Counted from the stretch's first letter, positions 36,348 through 48,417 are shown. The stretch: 64,000 nucleotides of DNA from Phymorhynchus buccinoides (GCA_017654935.2 CM065713.1:15828447-15892446); one strand, 5' to 3'. Made by a program: numbers and translations. The notes: generated from the letters alone by a model not told the origin.

Positions 36348-38939
36348 GTGGGTGGATGGTGTGTTAGGTTCAAAATAATTAAGATCATATTAATATTAAC
36401 CCCTTCATTGCCGCATATCAGGTGCGCATGCTACTTGGCAAGTACTGAAGCAATATTGAGGACGTATATATACGTTGTCGGCGCTGAAGAGGTTAACTCA
36501 TTCAAGTCGTTTTGCTTTTGTAGTCACTTCTAAACTCGCTTTGCTCCCTTAGACCACAATATTGCCTCTGACTTTGCTTTTGTAGCGGTTTGTTATGGTG
36601 AAACCAATTGGTGTGGAGAGTTTTTCTATATAAAATATCTCTATAAAAAAAGTCTGATCTACCACTTCCCCATGTCTAAACCTGAAGTAAAAGCCCGTAA
36701 TTTTCTTTCATTTGTCCTTTTGTTTATGTATGTTTTGTTTGTGTGTACGGCTGGAGTGATTTGTGAGTTTTTTTAATCATTCAAATTGGTGCGATGTGAA
36801 TGAGTTAATGATGATGATGATTACAGGGCTGGGGGTTTTTCCCCTGTCGTACACCAAACTTCCAGTTTTGGGAGTCCCCCAAAAATGTGACTTCTGGTTT
36901 TGGGAGTGCCAAAAAGAATGTGGCTTTTGCTTTGGGGGGCTGAAAAATCAGGCGCAAAGGGAATCCCGGGATGAAAGAGTTGAGCAAAACGCCGATTGTT
37001 GTGGGTGTAAACGCCACGGTAACTGTGACATTTTTAATCGACTGAACTTGTGAAGTGAAGTCATTGAAGTAAAGTTTGTTGCAAAGCTTGCATGTTTGGA
37101 AGCAAGCTCTGACGTGTTTGTTGTTGTGTGTTTGTTGATGTTTCGACGCGTGTTCTGTAGATTTACTCCATGTTTTGTGGGAGTATCCGCCGTATGGTTA
37201 CATCGCTTGATATATGTTTTGGCTTGTTTCTTGAATCATTTTAAGCGGTAGTTCTTTGTGTTGTTTTTGTCCAGGGGGGCCTAGCACGTCTCTCCAGGTG
37301 GTGGTGGTGACGATCTGCCTGGGTTACTTCCTCTTCGACTTCACCTGGTGCCTCTACTATCAGACCGAAGGTTGGTCCGTCCACACTACCTTCTTTCTTG
37401 TCATTGATGAATAAACATGGTATTAACTCTGGATGGAAGTTCACTTTAACGTCGCATATCGGCTTTCGCCATGTACGACGGGCTGAACAAACAAACCATG
37501 GTATAAAACATTTTTTATTTTCCTGAATCACTGTCTTAGCCAAAAGGCCGAGAAGCGATCAAGAATTAACATTACTATTACTCTTCTTACTTTAGTACCT
37601 TTATAGTCACAGAGGCGTCTGTGCAATTCGGGTTGCTCCCACTTGGAGAGTGTGTTGCACCCAGAGGCATGCCACCCTTTTTTTGGTCTTTTTTTTAATT
37701 TGCATGCGATTTTTGTGTGACTGATAAGGAAGGGGGGGGGGGGGGGGTTAATTTTGACCAAATGACAACTTTTTTGTTGCCACTGAGTTTAACGTGTGCT
37801 AAGTGCATGGGCACTGACCTCGGTTTATCGTCTCATCCGAAAGACTCCACGTTCAGACCGTAAGGCCTAGTGCTAAGTGCATGGAAAAATCCCCTGTACC
37901 CAGGTTCTCTCGGTTTATCGTCTCATCCGAACGACTCCATGTTCACACCATGGACGTATGTACCTAGTGTACATCACAGAGTCCCACCAAAATGGAAAAA
38001 TTCATTGCCAAGTACCCTGCCATGTACCCATTTTCAAATGTCGGGTTTCCCGTTTGTAATTACCTCCCTTATAAGAAAACCTCATCATATAGTAAAATTA
38101 GCCAAGTGTCCGTTGTTATTTGTGTGTAACTGTCTGAAACACAAAACGGGCCTTATGAAAACTCTTATCGCTGAAAAAATTTGCTGTGAACCCTAACGGG
38201 GCGATGGCAACGCATGCCCACTCAGATACCGGTAGAGAGGCGGACAACCGAACGTCATTTGCTAGCGGTTTAAAGGGCTTCGCACCCGTATCGAGATCGC
38301 GGCGTTTCTGGGCCGCATTGCGCTTGCGTGTGAGAGATTTGGCAGCAAGATGACCGGGGACGTTGTGAGAATATCGGTGTGCCAAACAGAGATCGGTAGT
38401 GCAGACCATAACGCGATTGACGCTATACACCGCTTCACTTTTTCACGAATAACTCCTTGCCGTTTTTTAACCGAATCGCTTCAAATTTGCTGTCAGGCTT
38501 GCTGATGGTTTATGGGGCTAAGCCTGGCAGCAAATTTAAAAAAACAGAATCGGGAGAGCGCGTCACTCTCAGAGCAGCGCCAACACTGTACCACCAAAAA
38601 AATGGATTAAATTAAACATCACAATAATTTTGCTCCTTTCTTCTTCTTCTTCTTCTTCTGCTTTCCCAGGCCATATGGTGGGAAACGGGGCCTTATAACT
38701 CCGCCTCATTGTTTGGATTTTTTTCTTAACCGAATCGCTTCAAATTTGCTGTACTCAGCGTTACCAGTACTTGGCGGTTACCGTTACTAGGCGTTACCGT
38801 TACTAGGGAGAGCGCATCACTGTTCAGAGCAGCACCAACTATGTGTGGGAAACAGGGCCTTATAACTCCACCTTTTCTTAACCGAATCGCTTCTAAAATT
38901 TGGCTGTACTCATCCTGCAATTATATAAAACACACCCAT

Positions 38940-38976
<37 letters not shown>

Positions 38977-39531
38977 CACACACACACACACACACACACA
39001 CTTCGGAAATCATTTAATGCAGTACATCACCACCACATCAGGATTGGGAAGATTCAGAGACGCATTGAAATGCGTCGATTATTGCAATTCCTTACTTGTA
39101 GGCTGTCCGCAAACCCTCCTCAAAACAAACTTCAAAACAATGCAGCTCGGTTAATCCTTAACAAAAACAGACAGATTCCACTGTAACAGACGTATTCCTT
39201 AACCCTTTCACCGCCAAAGTCGCATTTGAAGACGGTGGAATCCGTTTACTTGGCCATCGGATAATCGGCCAAAGCCGCTTAATCGGCCAATTTCCTCTGG
39301 AACAGAATTTTTTCTTCTTAAGCATGTGCTATTTTGTTCGTTTTTACGGCCAAAGCTGAAATCTTCAATTTTGCAGACAAACTGACAACACGCTTTTGAC
39401 GCTTACATGGTTGAGTGTGAAGTTGGAAGGTGAGCTGTTGTCAATTGAAAGACCCTGCATGGCGTTAAAATCACTCAAGAAAACAAAATCATTGTCTTTT
39501 ACTCGTGCTTCTGTCAAGTTGTAGGATTAAT

Positions 39532-39577
<46 letters not shown>

Positions 39578-40820
39578 CACAAAAAGGGAAAGAATTTGAA
39601 TTTTAACTGCAACATTTAATTTTGACATCATTGCTTTTGACTTGCATAATTGCGTCATACAGTATCTCGATGTTCGTTTTATCGGCCGATTCGCTTTATC
39701 GGCCATATTTTTCCTGGTCCCAAAAGTGGCCGATTAAGCGGATTCCATTGTAGATACGCAATTCTGACATTATCCCCACCCATCCTGTACACATGCACAC
39801 GTACACACACACACACACACACACTTTGGAAATCATGTAATGCGGTACGTACGTCACCACCACATCAGGATTGGGAAGACTCAGAGACATGTTGAAACGC
39901 GTCACTTCAGGATTGAGAGAAGTCAAAGTCAAAGTCAAAAATACTTTATTATCACGTTAGGTGAAATTACAGTGTACGAGAGTACAAGCACAATACAAGC
40001 AAGGAAACACATTTGCATGCATTAAAAATGGAAACAAAACTAAGGAAAAATGGACAACAAGAAGTTGCAAGAAGTTGGACATAGTTAGGGTTGATACAAA
40101 CGACTATCAAAACGTTAAGAACTGCCTTCTTTCCCACCATTTCTATCCTCGCATTCATTTATTCACACCCACACCCCCAATGTTTTAACTTTGACCCCCG
40201 CAGGATTTCCCATGCTGCTCCACCACTTCCTGAGCATCGTGGGAATGACGGTGACGTTGGTGGCGGGGCGCTACGGCACGGAAATGTCGGCCACCATCTT
40301 CGGCTCTGAGCTGACCAACCCACTGCTGCAGCTGCGCTGGTTCCTGAAGAAGACGGGCCGCTACAGGACCTGGGCTGGGGAGGTACGAAAAACGACACAG
40401 AAAAACACACTGCATTGATTGGTTTTATTTGATTGATTTAATTTAAAGTCTGTTCACAACAATGGTGATATTAGACTATTAAAAAAATATATATACAAAA
40501 ATTAAAAAAATAAATGAGGGGGAAAATGTGCGTGCGTGCGCGAGTGCTTATCAACAACTATATAAAACCGTAAACTAACGAATCAATTGCAACAAATTGA
40601 TTGTATTGCGTGTGTGTTTGGGTTTTGTGGGTTATGTGTGCATGCATGTGTGTGTGTGTCTGTCTGTGTGCGTGCGTGCGTACGTATGTTGTGTGAGTGT
40701 ATTTTGTATGTGTATCCTCTAACGTTTGTGTATGTGTGTTGGTGTATGTGGTCAGTCCGCGCAACTCAGCTGCTATGGCTTGCTGAATGAAAGATGAATA
40801 ATGAGTCAATGTCGATAAAT

Positions 40821-40852
<32 letters not shown>

Positions 40853-43800
40853 TTGCTTTGTATAGGCCTCTGCAACTAGGGTTATTAACGCCCTTGACAG
40901 TGAGAGTGATTCCCATGATGGTCAGTACTGACAAGGGCATTCACTCTTGCGAAAGGCAGCCATTTAGTGGCATCAAATAGGGTTATTGGCGAGAGTTATC
41001 ACCCTGTTTGGTCAGTACTGAACCATCTTCCCCCACCCACCAAGGGCATTCACTCTTGCAAAAAGTGTTCGTTGCAGACCCCAATATGCGTTGTTGCTGG
41101 TTTGTGTCTCAAATGCTATTTTTGTTATCTACTTGTTGATGAATAATTGATTGTAAAGCGCTTTGGGCTCATTTGAGGTAAAGCGCTATATAAATGTACT
41201 ATTATTATTATTATTATACTGCAGTGGAAACTCCCTATTAAGACCTTCCCTATTACAGACATCAGCATGAGGCTTTATACTGAAAATTATCTGCCCCTGT
41301 CCCGTGCCCTGAGATGCGAACGCCACCTACTTAAGATTATCGCCCTTGCCTGTCAGGAACTAGTAGTATATTTATAGCCACATAAAATTATCTGCTCCTG
41401 ACTCTTCACCAGGGGGCATCGGCAGTTCGATTATTAAAGGTGGACCCTGGCGGATGAGTTTTTGTAAGAAACACGTCAAGATCACCAGGAAAACACCCTT
41501 TACAGAGATTGCAACACTCATTTTGCTCTGGTTTCCTAGAAATCAAACCGTCTATAAAATTGGCGATTCCTCCTTGGCGGAGGTGCTGGAAGTCAAATTC
41601 TTTCACCCAAAGAGAAGGCGTGTGCCGTCTCTTTTCTAATGGCCGCCAAATCGTTTGCACGAAAGTTTCCCAATACAAGCCTCTTTTTTTCTTTTTAAAA
41701 AAAATGTTATACAGTTAATCTAAAGGAGTTTCGCTCACAACAAAGGAAATAGCTCCATTTTATTTTTTTACTGCACTACAAAAGAACAAAACGCTTCAAC
41801 CACAATGTGTGACCTCCACCCACCCCATCCAAAATGGCTTCTCTCTGTCCGGCATCTCCGCCAAGAAGGAATCGCCGTTTTGACGGTTTAATTTCTAGGA
41901 AACCAGAGCAAAGTGAGTGTTCCGATCCTTGAAAAGGCTGTCTTTCTGGTGATCTCGACGTGTTTCTTGCAAAAACTCATCCGTCAGGGTGCCCCTTTAA
42001 GACCCCTCCCTATTAAGACCTTTTCTAGGTTGATTTGTCAAGGTCTGAACAGGGAGGTTCCACTGTACCGCATCTTACAGACCATGAGACGCATCTTATT
42101 GTAAGGAGCATCCCCCACATTCTGCACAAAGTTGTTGTTATTGTTTGTGTACTACATTAATCCTTTCACCGCCAATGTCGCATTTTTGCACCACAGTGAT
42201 TTACCACCCATGTCATTAAAACCCTTGAAGTCAGGGTCTGTTATTCAATGACATTGTGTTCCTAAATTTGGGCAGTAAGGATTGACCCTATTCTAAATGT
42301 GTCACAGAGAAATCCCACAATATTGCAGGCGAAATCTTTTCTGTAGCCAAGCAAGTTTAACGGGATTGATGGCGGTGAAACGGTTACCACCCATGTCATT
42401 CAAAACCCTTGAAGTCAGGGTCTGTTATTCAATGACATTGTTTTCCTAAGTTTGGGAAGTAAGGATTGACCCTATTGTAAATGTGTCACAGAGAAATCCC
42501 ACAATATTGCAGGCGAAATCTTTTCTGTAGCCAAGCAAGTTTAACGGGATTGATGGTGGTGAAACGGTTAGTAGTCACATTAACCCTTTCACCGCCAATG
42601 TCGCATTTATGCTCCACAATGGTTTAACACTCATGTCACTAAAAGGCATCAAATCAGGGCCTGTTATCCAAAGACCCTATTTTCCTTAATTTTGGGAGGT
42701 AAGGATAGGCCTAATGTTATACATGTCACAGAGGAATTTCCATTATTGCAGATACATTTTGTTTCTCTACCCACTTAGCCCTTTCACCGCCAATGTCGCA
42801 TTTTTGCTCCACAATGATCTAAAAAAACCCACACCATTAAAACTCTTGAAGTCAGGGTCTATTATTCAATGACATTGTGTTCCTAAGTTTGGGTAGTAAG
42901 ACTTGACCCTATTTTAAATGTGTCACAGAAACATCCCACAATATTGCAGACGAAACCTTTACTGTAGCCAAGTAAGTTTAATGGACATTTTGGGCTCAAA
43001 GATGGCTGGCGGTGAAAGGGTTAAGGTTAATGATATTTTTTTGCTGAAAAAAGGCTGGCGGCGAAAGGGTTAATATAAGGCGTAGGTGTCTCAGTCTGGA
43101 AAATCAAAAGTATCGCCTTGCACTGTGTAAAGTATGATAATGATAATGATAATAATGATTAGTTTTGTGTAGCAGTAGTCTCCTGGCTACAACAGAACTC
43201 GCCACTCTTCACTAAAGCAAACTCATTAAATGAAAAAGCAAACATGCTTGTAGGCACCTGTGCACGCATGCGCACGCACAAACTTTGACACACACACGCA
43301 CATGCACACATACAAACACAGGTACGTTCATGGCACGCACGCACGAGAAATCACTCACAGACAAATTTTCTTTTGTTTTGTTCTGTTATAATGCTATGCA
43401 CGTTTTTTTCTTTGTCATTTTTTTGTTTATTAATAACCTTTTTTTCAGTTATGTTTATTTTCAGTACAGTGGAACCTCCCTTTTAAGACCTTCAAAAATC
43501 ATCCAAAATGAAGTCTTATAAGGGAGGGGTCTTATAAGGGAGGTAATTTTAATACAAAGAAGGGCAATATCTCAGAGAAGTAGGTCCTATGTGGGAGGGA
43601 GTCTTATAAGGGAGGTTCCACTGTATTATTCATCTCACCGACAGTTTCTTTCACTCCAATTTTTTTTATTATTTTCTTTCAGATCGTGGACTTTCTCTTC
43701 ATGACGCTGTTCTTTTCGCTGCGTATCGGCGTGGGCTCCGTCCTGCTCTTCTGCTACTTCCGCCAGCCCACCACCGATTTCTGGGGCTGCCTCGGTGCCG

Positions 43801-44453
43801 TCTGCATCTACCTGATTGGTTGGATGTTCTGGGTCAGCATCGCTCAGTACGCCCTCTACAAATACAGGAAAAAGTTCCACCACCTCCGTAGCAGCAATGA
43901 CGATGACAAGGCGCGGGAAAATCTGAGAAAGTCTAAAAATGACGATGAAGACGAATCGCTAAAATTAAATAACGGTTCGCAAGAGGGTGAGGTTGTTAGA
44001 AAGGGGAGGGAAAGTTTGAAGGGGGGTGGGATTGATGGTGTTAGGACGAGCGAGAGCGAAAGTTTGATACGAGGGCGAAATAATGACGATGAGATAGGTG
44101 ATGATGTGAAGAGGAGGCAAGGCGAAGGCTTTGTTCAGCAAGATGGCGTGGAGAGTTTGAAAGGGGCTCAGAGTTATGGTGATGTGAGCGATTGTGAAAA
44201 TTTGAAAAGGGGGCAAAGGGAGGGTAGTATGATGATGATGGGCGATACTACTCAGAAGCTGAGGAAAGGGCAGATGGATGTCATGGCGAGCGGGAAGTTT
44301 TTGAAGAGCTGCGTCGAACGGTCTGGTCCGGGCATGTCATCGTGCGTGTTGTCATCATCATCATCATCGTCGTCGTCGTCGTCGTCTTCGAACAGCGTGG
44401 TCTACAGAAACAACGCGACTCGTTTGAATGGCGCGTCTTCTTTGGGTAACTAG
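36137..44453 (+). CDS. TLCD5: TLC domain-containing protein 5 (TMEM136-like), 418 aa
   Basis: Coding exons 36137-36347, 37275-37370, 40204-40382 and 43683-44453, with GT/AG introns and phases 1, 1 and 0. The product is a TRAM-LAG1-CLN8 family polytopic membrane protein. Recognisable blocks in order: a first membrane segment (about 5-28), [11 protein letters not shown] (about 38-48), GPWPFTDAG (63-71), [18 protein letters not shown] (86-103), the paired HH (109-110), [18 protein letters not shown] (128-145), RWFLKKTG, and [16 protein letters not shown]. These match vertebrate TMEM136/TLCD5 rather than TLCD4. TLCD family members act on membrane lipid composition; the exact reaction is not settled. 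The vertebrate protein is about 245 residues, and this one carries about 185 extra C-terminal residues that are charged, then poly-Ser. The first exon begins after an acceptor at 36128-36129, so a 5' UTR exon probably lies upstream. Confidence 0.88.
36396..36496. mobile_element. TTAA-flanked miniature MITE, 101 bp
   Basis: TTAA CCCCTTCATTGCCG ... CGGCGCTGAAGAGG TTAA; shares its right TTAA with the next element. Confidence 0.75.
36493..36808. mobile_element. TTAA-flanked MITE, CTCATTCAAGTCG ends
   Basis: TTAA CTCATTCAAGTCG and CGATGTGAATGAG TTAA. A partial inverted copy of its right part is at 48418-48600. Confidence 0.7.
37275..37370 (+). CDS. TLCD5: TLCD5 coding exon 2
   Basis: Acceptor tttgtccag|GGGGGCC, donor ACCGAAG|gttggt. 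Encodes [20 protein letters not shown] and [12 protein letters not shown]. An inverted, damaged copy lies at 35813-35938. Confidence 0.88.
37600..37925 (-). mobile_element. tRNA-headed SINE (family 2), copy in a TLCD5 intron
   Basis: Shares TAGTCACAGAGGCGTCTGTG and CTCATCCGAAAGACTCCACG with 33822-34173; the tRNA head is rearranged and partly duplicated (CGGTTTATCGTCTCATCCGA occurs twice). Confidence 0.7.
38440..38910. repeat. Degenerate direct repeats in a TLCD5 intron
   Basis: CTTAACCGAATCGCTTCAAA-type blocks occur three times, with GGGCCTTATAACTCC blocks between them. No gene. Confidence 0.7.
39235..39754. mobile_element. MITE with TGGAATCCGCTTAATCGGCC ends
   Basis: GTGGAATCCGTTTACTTGGCC at the left pairs with GGCCGATTAAGCGGATTCCA at the right; further GGCC(G/A)ATT motifs pair internally. 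A CA microsatellite lies at 39533-39573. Confidence 0.65.
39920..40135 (-). mobile_element. LINE-like 3' end, copy 1
   Basis: Reverse of ...GTGATAATAAAGTATTTTTGAC(TTTGAC)n, with a polyadenylation-like AATAAA. About 95% like 44505-44710. Confidence 0.65.
40204..40382 (+). CDS. TLCD5: TLCD5 coding exon 3
   Basis: Acceptor cccccgcag|GATTTCC, donor GGGGAG|gtacga. Encodes [13 protein letters not shown] and [14 protein letters not shown], the most conserved part of the TLC domain, including the paired histidines. Confidence 0.9.
41157..41217 (+). mobile_element. Retroposon 3' tail hairpin
   Basis: AAAGCGCTTTGGGCTC..GAGGTAAAGCGCTATATAAATG then (ATT)n. Confidence 0.65.
41218..42067. mobile_element. 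pogo-like MITE split by a TTAA MITE
   Basis: Left CAGTGGAAACTCCCTATTAA at 41223 and right GGGAGGTTCCACTGTA at 42052, interrupted by 41434-42000. Confidence 0.65.
41434..42000. mobile_element. Same MITE family, copy 3, inside a pogo-like MITE
   Basis: TTAA at 41434-41437 and 41997-42000; ends AGGTGGACCCTGGCGGATGA and CATCCGTCAGGGTGCCCCT. Flanked by halves of a CAGTGGAA...TTCCACTG element. Confidence 0.88.
42157..43073. mobile_element. Tandem cluster of TTAA MITEs, CCCTTTCACCGCCA family
   Basis: At least four copies joined end to end, with TTAA or near-TTAA junctions at 42157, 42580, about 42774, 43020 and 43070. Internal CACAATATTGCAG and GTCAGGGTCTGTTATTCAAT recur. Confidence 0.75.
43465..43625. 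mobile_element. pogo-like MITE, 161 bp
   Basis: TACAGTGGAACCTCCCTTTTAA and GGAGGTTCCACTGTA with TA borders; 58 bp upstream of TLCD5's last exon. Confidence 0.75.
43683..44453 (+). CDS. TLCD5: TLCD5 terminal coding exon with long tail
   Basis: Acceptor tttctttcag|ATCGTG. Encodes the last membrane segments ([33 protein letters not shown]) and a cytosolic-like tail with repeated SLK/ENLRK-type charged segments, then a Ser run from mixed tca/tcg codons. Stop TAG at 44451-44453. Confidence 0.87.
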   Translation: MVDFLFMTLFFSLRIGVGSVLLFCYFRQPTTDFWGCLGAVCIYLIGWMFWVSIAQYALYKYRKKFHHLRSSNDDDKARENLRKSKNDDEDESLKLNNGSQEGEVVRKGRESLKGGGIDGVRTSESESLIRGRNNDDEIGDDVKRRQGEGFVQQDGVESLKGAQSYGDVSDCENLKRGQREGSMMMMGDTTQKLRKGQMDVMASGKFLKSCVERSGPGMSSCVLSSSSSSSSSSSSSNSVVYRNNATRLNGASSLGN

Positions 44454-44504
44454 GCGTTGTTCGGGGTTAGAGGATGTGGGGTGGGGTAAATTAGGTGTTT
44501 GTAT

Positions 44505-44710
44505 CAAAGTCAAAAATACTTTATTATCACGTTAGGTGAAATTACAGTGTGGTCTCGTACAAGCACAATACAAGCAAGGAAACACATTTGCATGCATTAA
44601 AAATGGAAACAACACTAAGGAAAAATGGACAACAAATCATTGAAGCAAGAAGTTGGACATAGTTAGGGTCGATACAAGCGATTATCAAAACATTAAGAAC
44701 TGCCCTCTTT
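44505..44710 (-). mobile_element. LINE-like 3' end, copy 2
   Basis: Same as 39920-40135, located just downstream of the TLCD5 stop, so it may supply part of that gene's 3' UTR. Confidence 0.65.
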
Positions 44711-44739
44711 TCCTTATAGGTGTGTTTGTTTGTGGGGAG

Positions 44740-46920
44740 GGGGGGCATGGATGAAATGGTGAGAGAGTCATAGAAAAATTATGGACATTTTTTACGTCCT
44801 CAATACTGGTCTGAAGGCAGTGCAACACATATGGGACATTTGTAAATACAAAGATGGGGGGAACAATACTGGCGGCAATGCCCGGAGGCAGTACGAAACC
44901 AGTAAAGTCCCGTGTGTGTGTTTTTGGGGAGGGGGCAGGAGCAAAGGGGGACTATTATGTATACAGATAGCTGCAGCGGTGACCACGCCTCGGTTAAACC
45001 TCATCGGCTATGGTACCGCCGTTTCTTCGGGGAGGGGGCAGAAGCAAAGGGGGATTATTCATGTCTGTCTGTGTGTGTGTGTGTTTGTGGGTCTGTGCAT
45101 AAGTTTATAAATCCTAATGGTTGATCGATTTTGACGTGATTTTTGTCGCTCTATGTACCGTGTTTAGCTGCTTTATGTGCATTTTTGTTTCCTTTTCTTA
45201 ATTAAATATGTTGTTTATAGCATTTTTGTTACTTATATTTATTTCCATGTGCCCCCAGTGGGTTATTTGGGGAATAATCCAAACTTAAACCAATCTTGAA
45301 ACTTGAACTAAAATCGATACATACAAAGATTTACTACTGAAATTATCTTCACAAAAACTGGTATAGTACAAATGTATACAATTTATAAAAAAAATTAAAA
45401 AATAGCTATTGTATCTTTTAATCTATAACAAATAATTAATTCTAAGTAGTGGGTATTATGAATGATATGCACATAATAATAATATTAATAATAATAATAA
45501 ACGCTATTATATAGCGCTTTTTATTGATGTGTATATTTTATTTTGAAGCGGTACAGGGAATTAGTAAAGACTAGTGTAATTGTAAAAAGAAATGTTTAAC
45601 AACATGATGATAGTAATAATAATAAATAAGACTTGTTCATTTTTTTTACTGACCCGTTATTTTAAGCTGCCATGCTGAACGTTGTTTGTCTTTTTGTTTG
45701 GTTTGTTGTTCTTTTTTAGCGTGTTTTATGGTATTTGGAATTTACAATCACATCTTTGTGAAGAATCCTCAATTAAATCTAATTGCAAAGCAATTTTATG
45801 AATGTTTTTCTCACATCAACGGGTTTTATGAATGCTGGGTTTTTTTCAGCTTTTATGATTTCTTAAGACTGCAAATTGTATTTTTTGAGCAAAAGAATTT
45901 CTGTTTGTTTAATTATCATTTTAAAAGCAATAATATTTATGTAATTTTTTTTTTTTAATACAATTTAATATTTAGCATTTATAATTAGTTTTAATGATAC
46001 CGGTATTTGGATTTTTTTAAAATCTGTATTTGGTGTTTTTTAAGTGACTATTATTTGAGACAATCTTTGATTTTTTTTTTATTGATGTGGCATTATTTTC
46101 ATGAATAGTGAAGAATAAGAGTTGTGTATCTTATATATATTTTCGAAATCTGTCTGTGTGTCTGTCTGTCTGTCTGTGTGTCCCTTATGCATGGCCACAG
46201 TTCTCATCTGATCGACACCAAATTTGGTATCAAGCATCCTTGGCACCCTCGGAAGGTCATGCCATCCTTAATTTTCCCTTCCACCCTCCTTTAACCCCCC
46301 CCTCCCACTCCACCCCCCACCCCCGATTCATTATCATCTCTCGCTCAGTCTTTTTCGGGGTCGTATGGGGGGGGGGCTCCTGTATCTCTTGCTTCAAGTT
46401 GTCTTTCTTTTCTGTTTGCTTTCGTCTCTGGGTTGTTAAATTGGTTTTTGAGGTTATTACCTCCCAACCCACTTGGCGTTACCTGTACTAGACGTTACCG
46501 GTACTAGGTGTTACCAGTACGGGGCGTTGCCGGTACGGGGCGTTTCGCTAGTTTTATTTAAAATCAAGTGGTCATTTCCATGGTTTTCTTCTTCTTTTAA
46601 CTCTTCTAGCACCATGGGGGCGAATACATTCGCCCAGTACATCACTCTACACTCCCACCAAATGCAAAGACATTCACTGCCAAGCACCCTGCCATGTGTT
46701 TGTCTATTTTTAGAGCTTATGTTAGTGATTTTCCCGTTAAAGCAAGGCATGCACACTCAAAAATAGTCACTCCCCTCTTGTCGGTTGAGATCCAAGGACA
46801 ACCAAGAACGTCAGAACATATGTGGCGCTACAAAAGTCAAGGGCCCACAGTCCATAGGCCGACCATTCTGGCCCATCTGCATTTAGGTTAACATGCTGAG
46901 TGTTTGTCACATTCTCGTGG
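44740..46920. other. Intergenic, no gene seen
   Basis: A local duplication of GGGGAGGGGGCAG(A/G)AGCAAA near 44930 and 45030, AT-rich sequence with (ATA)n, and short repeat scraps. Possible AATAAA signals at about 45500 and 45620. Confidence 0.4.
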
Positions 46921-47007
46921 ATGCTCCTGCTTTCAGGATGTCCTGAAGTTCGCCGGATTATGAGAATTTGAGAAGATGCATTTTGCTGGTTATAGAGGTC
47001 GTGAAGT

Positions 47008-47881
47008 TTAACTCACTCGGGACTGACCGAATTATTTCCCCTTGTTCTGTGGGGACTGGGCATTTGACTAGGTTCGTTTAAATAATCACCAAAACCAAGT
47101 TATGAAGAGTTATGCATCAAACTGTTTTCGCTAAACTTTAAAAAATTCAAAACAATGCTGCTCGCCTTGTACTGAGGTGCTCCAAATTCTCTCATTCTAC
47201 CCCTATGCTTGAATCTCTTCACTGGCTTCCTGTTGGAAAGCGTATCGACTACAAGCTCTCTCTGCTCTGTTACAAGTCCCTGAATGGTCTTGCTCCTTCT
47301 TATCTCACTGATCTCCTGAACCTGTACACACCTCTTAGACAGTTACGCTCCTCCTCTGACACTTCTCTCCTCCAGATCCCTCGTTACTGCACCAGGACTC
47401 TCGGTGAACGTTCCTTCTCTTTTCAGGCCTCCTCTACTTGGAACAAACTCCCTCTTCCTCTCCGTTCTGCCAACTCCCTTTCTTCATTTAAGTCTTCCCT
47501 CAAAACCACTCTCTTCAAATCGTAGCCTGCTCTGTTCTTTTGGAAAGTAATTTTTGTCCCTTCTCTGCGCGTGTGTTTGTGTGCAGTGTGTGGTTTGTGC
47601 GGGTGTGTGTTGTGTTGGGGTGTGTGGTGTGGTGTGGTGTGGTGTGGTGTGTGTGTGTGTGTGTGTTTTTGGGGGGGGTTTTTTTTGTGTGCGCGTTTGT
47701 GTGTGCGCGCGCATGTGTGTGTGTATGCGAGGAAATGTTTGACATTCTCATATTTTCTACTGCTTGTTGTTGTTGTTGTTGTTGTTGTTGTTTGTCTTTG
47801 TTTTGTGGGGGGGGGGTATTCATTTATTTGTTTATTATTGTAAGCGCTTAGGGCTTGTTTAAGATTAAGCGCATATCAATG

Positions 47882-47912
<31 letters not shown>

Positions 47913-48279
47913 ATATTTTCAGAAAAGATTAGCAACACCATGCGCTAAACGGTCGTAAAATATCAGATACCTTACCTTCGTCGTTTGTCTCCTATTGACG
48001 AAAACAGCTAACACATAGAAAGAAGGAACATTTCACATTCCAATCTTTGACCCCCCTCTACAACCAAAGCTGAATGTAAACTATGCAATGATTGGTTGAT
48101 TTCAAGAGAGGCAAGGTCAAAGCAAACTGAAAATAGCTTATGACTTCGCACCGGAAAGCTGGTTACACGCCAGAAATCAAAACCTCTTGAAAACTCTTAT
48201 GAGCCGGATCCGGGCCATTCGTCCTAACGGTTGTGCGAGCCATGAGCCGGATCCGGCTCATTCGCCCCGAGTGAGTTAA
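47008..48279. mobile_element. TTAA-flanked element (CTCACTCGGG ends) with nested LINE fragment
   Basis: TTAA at 47008-47011 and 48276-48279; ends CTCACTCGGG and CCCGAGTGAG. The sequence outside both ends is continuous in an uninterrupted copy near 1104 (reverse orientation), where a single TTAA marks the empty site. Confidence 0.88.
47131..47915 (+). mobile_element. LINE ORF2 C-terminal fragment with 3' tail
   Basis: Open segment with LHWLPVGKRIDYKLSLLCYK, SLNGLAPSYLTDLLNLY and SSTWNKLPLPLRSA, the typical C-terminal end of non-LTR retrotransposon reverse-transcriptase proteins. It is followed by a GT-rich spacer, the GCGCTTAGGGC..TAAGCGC hairpin and an (ATT)n tail. It is 5'-truncated, as most LINE insertions are. 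Confidence 0.85.
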
Positions 48280-48417
48280 CCAGAAGTGAAAGTGCAACAA
48301 GAGCCTGTCAATTACATTGGAGACTGTTGTTTCCCTTCAGCTTCCAGGGGTCATTGCCCCTCGGAACCCACAGGAGGGGCACTGTCCCTGCACTCCGCCG
48401 GGGCCTTCTTCCATACT

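Noticed and set aside
45686..45958. 90-codon Phe-rich frame
   Set aside because: AT-rich low complexity; no splice or family evidence.
47205..47525. Host gene
   Set aside because: The motif HWLPVGKRIDYKL and the ATT-tailed 3' end identify it as a truncated LINE fragment.
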